Below, piece after piece: positions 62,830 through 64,000 of a stretch of DNA of 64,000 nt. The stretch covers positions 21,809,971-21,873,970 of the forward strand of contig NC_003070.9 in assembly GCF_000001735.4 (NCBI RefSeq). The letters run 5' to 3'. This DNA is from Arabidopsis thaliana (Eukaryota > Streptophyta > Magnoliopsida > Brassicales > Brassicaceae). The notes beneath the pieces are model-generated. The model ran no database searches and had not been told where the DNA came from. It was given only the letters and a program-made list of their open reading frames with translations. The translations under genes and the position numbers were made by a program. Within the stretch, counting starts at the first letter, position 1; every line of letters starts with the position of its first letter.

Positions 62830-63600
62830 TAGAGTCTAGGGATATTTTAAGGAAATAGATAAATTGTAGATCTAGCTATGATTAGGATTGTTAACACACC
62901 GTTCTAAAACTCAAATCACTAATGTAAAGTCAACTAACTCTCGTTGTATCAACTAGCTATGCCTAATAAATAAGGATTCTAACTCTCATTGCAAATACTT
63001 AATTGCTAAACATGCATTAATATCAAGTTTGATTAGTTCACCTAAGTATCTAAACGAGACATATTCATATCTAGATAGTTAAGCTCATCTATGATAGTTT
63101 AAGGTAATAAGCGCCCTCTTAGATCTTACCTATTATCCTAAGATCAAGTTCTAGGTGATCAATATAAAACTAGCATTAAGAACAATTAAGATGAAAAAAC
63201 CTAAAGATATTTCGTAACAGGTTATCGATCTACAAATTCATTTAAATCTCTAATGAGAGAAACCCTAAACCCAACAACGTGATTACTAAGACATGATTAA
63301 AAGAACACAAATCATATTCTAAAAAAATTGCATTGAATTAAAATAAGAGAATAGAGTTAAAGGAGTTTAGAATCTCTCTTCGAGAAGTTTTGATTCTTCT
63401 TTCCTTGAATATAAAATCTCTCACACAAAAGGTTAAGTCTAAACAATGACCTCAAAAATCTATATCTAAGTTAACAAAAACGTGGAGAGACTATCTTTCA
63501 AATAAGGGAAACTTATGAAACTTCTGCAATTCTTGATAACTTGATTAAAACGTGGAGAATTCCTTTGGTCCCGATACAAGTGTGGTGTCGATCGACACCA
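62830..63600. mobile_element. Probable decayed LTR-element sequence
   Basis: The style of sequence (agagaaaccctaaaccc, gaattaaaataagagaatagag, and the palindromic ggtgtcgatcgacacc at about 63583-63600) resembles non-coding parts of Brassicaceae gypsy-type elements. There are no LTR pair, primer site or coding motifs; the minus-strand open frame at 63545-63775 is not recognisable. Confidence 0.25.
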
Positions 63601-64000
63601 TCGCATCAAAAACGTCTATGTTGCTTTTCCTTGCTAGAAAGCTTCCAAATTTCCTATTTTGCTCTATAGCTCTCAAAAGTGGATATGCACCTGTAAAGAC
63701 TTGAAAACATACGAAAAGAACTAAAAAGACTCTTAAAACCATTCTAATATCATGTTTGAAATGAGTAAAAACCATTATATATCAATATCCAAACGCAATT
63801 CGAACCGAAATCTGAATGTTTATATCTAGATAGCGGTATGTCTTTTTGGCCTAGTTAATGCATTTTCATGTTTCAAACGGCTTGTCAACGTTTAATTCAT
63901 ATATAAAATGCTTACATATGAATTTGATGTATAAAACGGTAACAATTTGAAAAATTTGGGTATTAAATGATATTTTTCCAATTTGATTGGTCAAACAAAA

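Larger units (their letters stand above)
58739..64000. other. Gene-free AT-rich region right of bZIP4
   Basis: About 5.3 kb with no open frame showing coding character. It has a TA microsatellite, short direct repeats and a transposon-like right end. TATA-like boxes (for example near 60130 and 61418) are not followed by convincing genes. An undetected small RNA or peptide gene cannot be excluded by eye. Confidence 0.6.

Overview
The window is plant nuclear DNA and almost certainly Arabidopsis thaliana chromosome 1. It is AT-rich, its genes carry introns with plant splice sites, and the gene order is one I recognise: two CC-NBS-LRR genes, RE1, an IPK1-like gene, RPS2, a GDSL lipase, a TFIIIC subunit, GH3.4, CF9, CW7, bZIP4. 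The spliced models I built by hand stay in frame and give whole-protein lengths of 1017, 1049, 451, 284, 349, 1729, 597, 381, 388 and 148 aa.

Positions 1-39345 are a segmental-duplication landscape. Positions 1-3087 repeat 36259-39345 with no difference that I found. This places the window across a junction (3087/3088) of a tandem array with a period of 36258 bp. Inside that large unit there is a second, older tandem duplication. Unit A (from 3127) and unit B (from 14697) each contain a leader exon with an upstream ORF, an NLR gene, a fragment of a gene I do not recognise, a second related leader exon, and an inositol-pentakisphosphate 2-kinase-like gene. Unit A has decayed by deletion: 1.2 kb is lost behind the NLR, and exons 2-6 are lost from the kinase-like gene. 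Unit B keeps a full-length kinase-like gene. Its unrecognised fragment is split by an intact RE1 copia retrotransposon with identical 167-bp LTRs and a 5-bp target-site duplication.

Positions 32567-46644 hold four genes on the minus strand: 40S ribosomal protein S2, a secreted GDSL esterase/lipase, the complete B-block-binding TFIIIC subunit (its 3' part is the sequence repeated at position 1), and the auxin-conjugating enzyme GH3.4. From 46.7 to 49.4 kb lies a gene-poor stretch with retroelement remnants.

Positions 49798-58738 hold plus-strand genes CF9 (one exon, PP2-A10-like), CW7 (12 exons, one GC-AG intron) and bZIP4 (one exon). From 58739 to 64000 I find no supportable gene, only AT-rich spacer, a microsatellite, short direct repeats and a probable decayed transposon near the right end.

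Functionally this is a plant immune-receptor (NLR) cluster in which neighbouring housekeeping and metabolic genes (RPS2, TFIIIC subunit, lipase, inositol-phosphate kinase) were copied along with the receptors. Nothing in the sequence shows that the co-amplified genes act together. The link between NLR and IPK1-like genes, which share a related leader exon, is the most suggestive clue.
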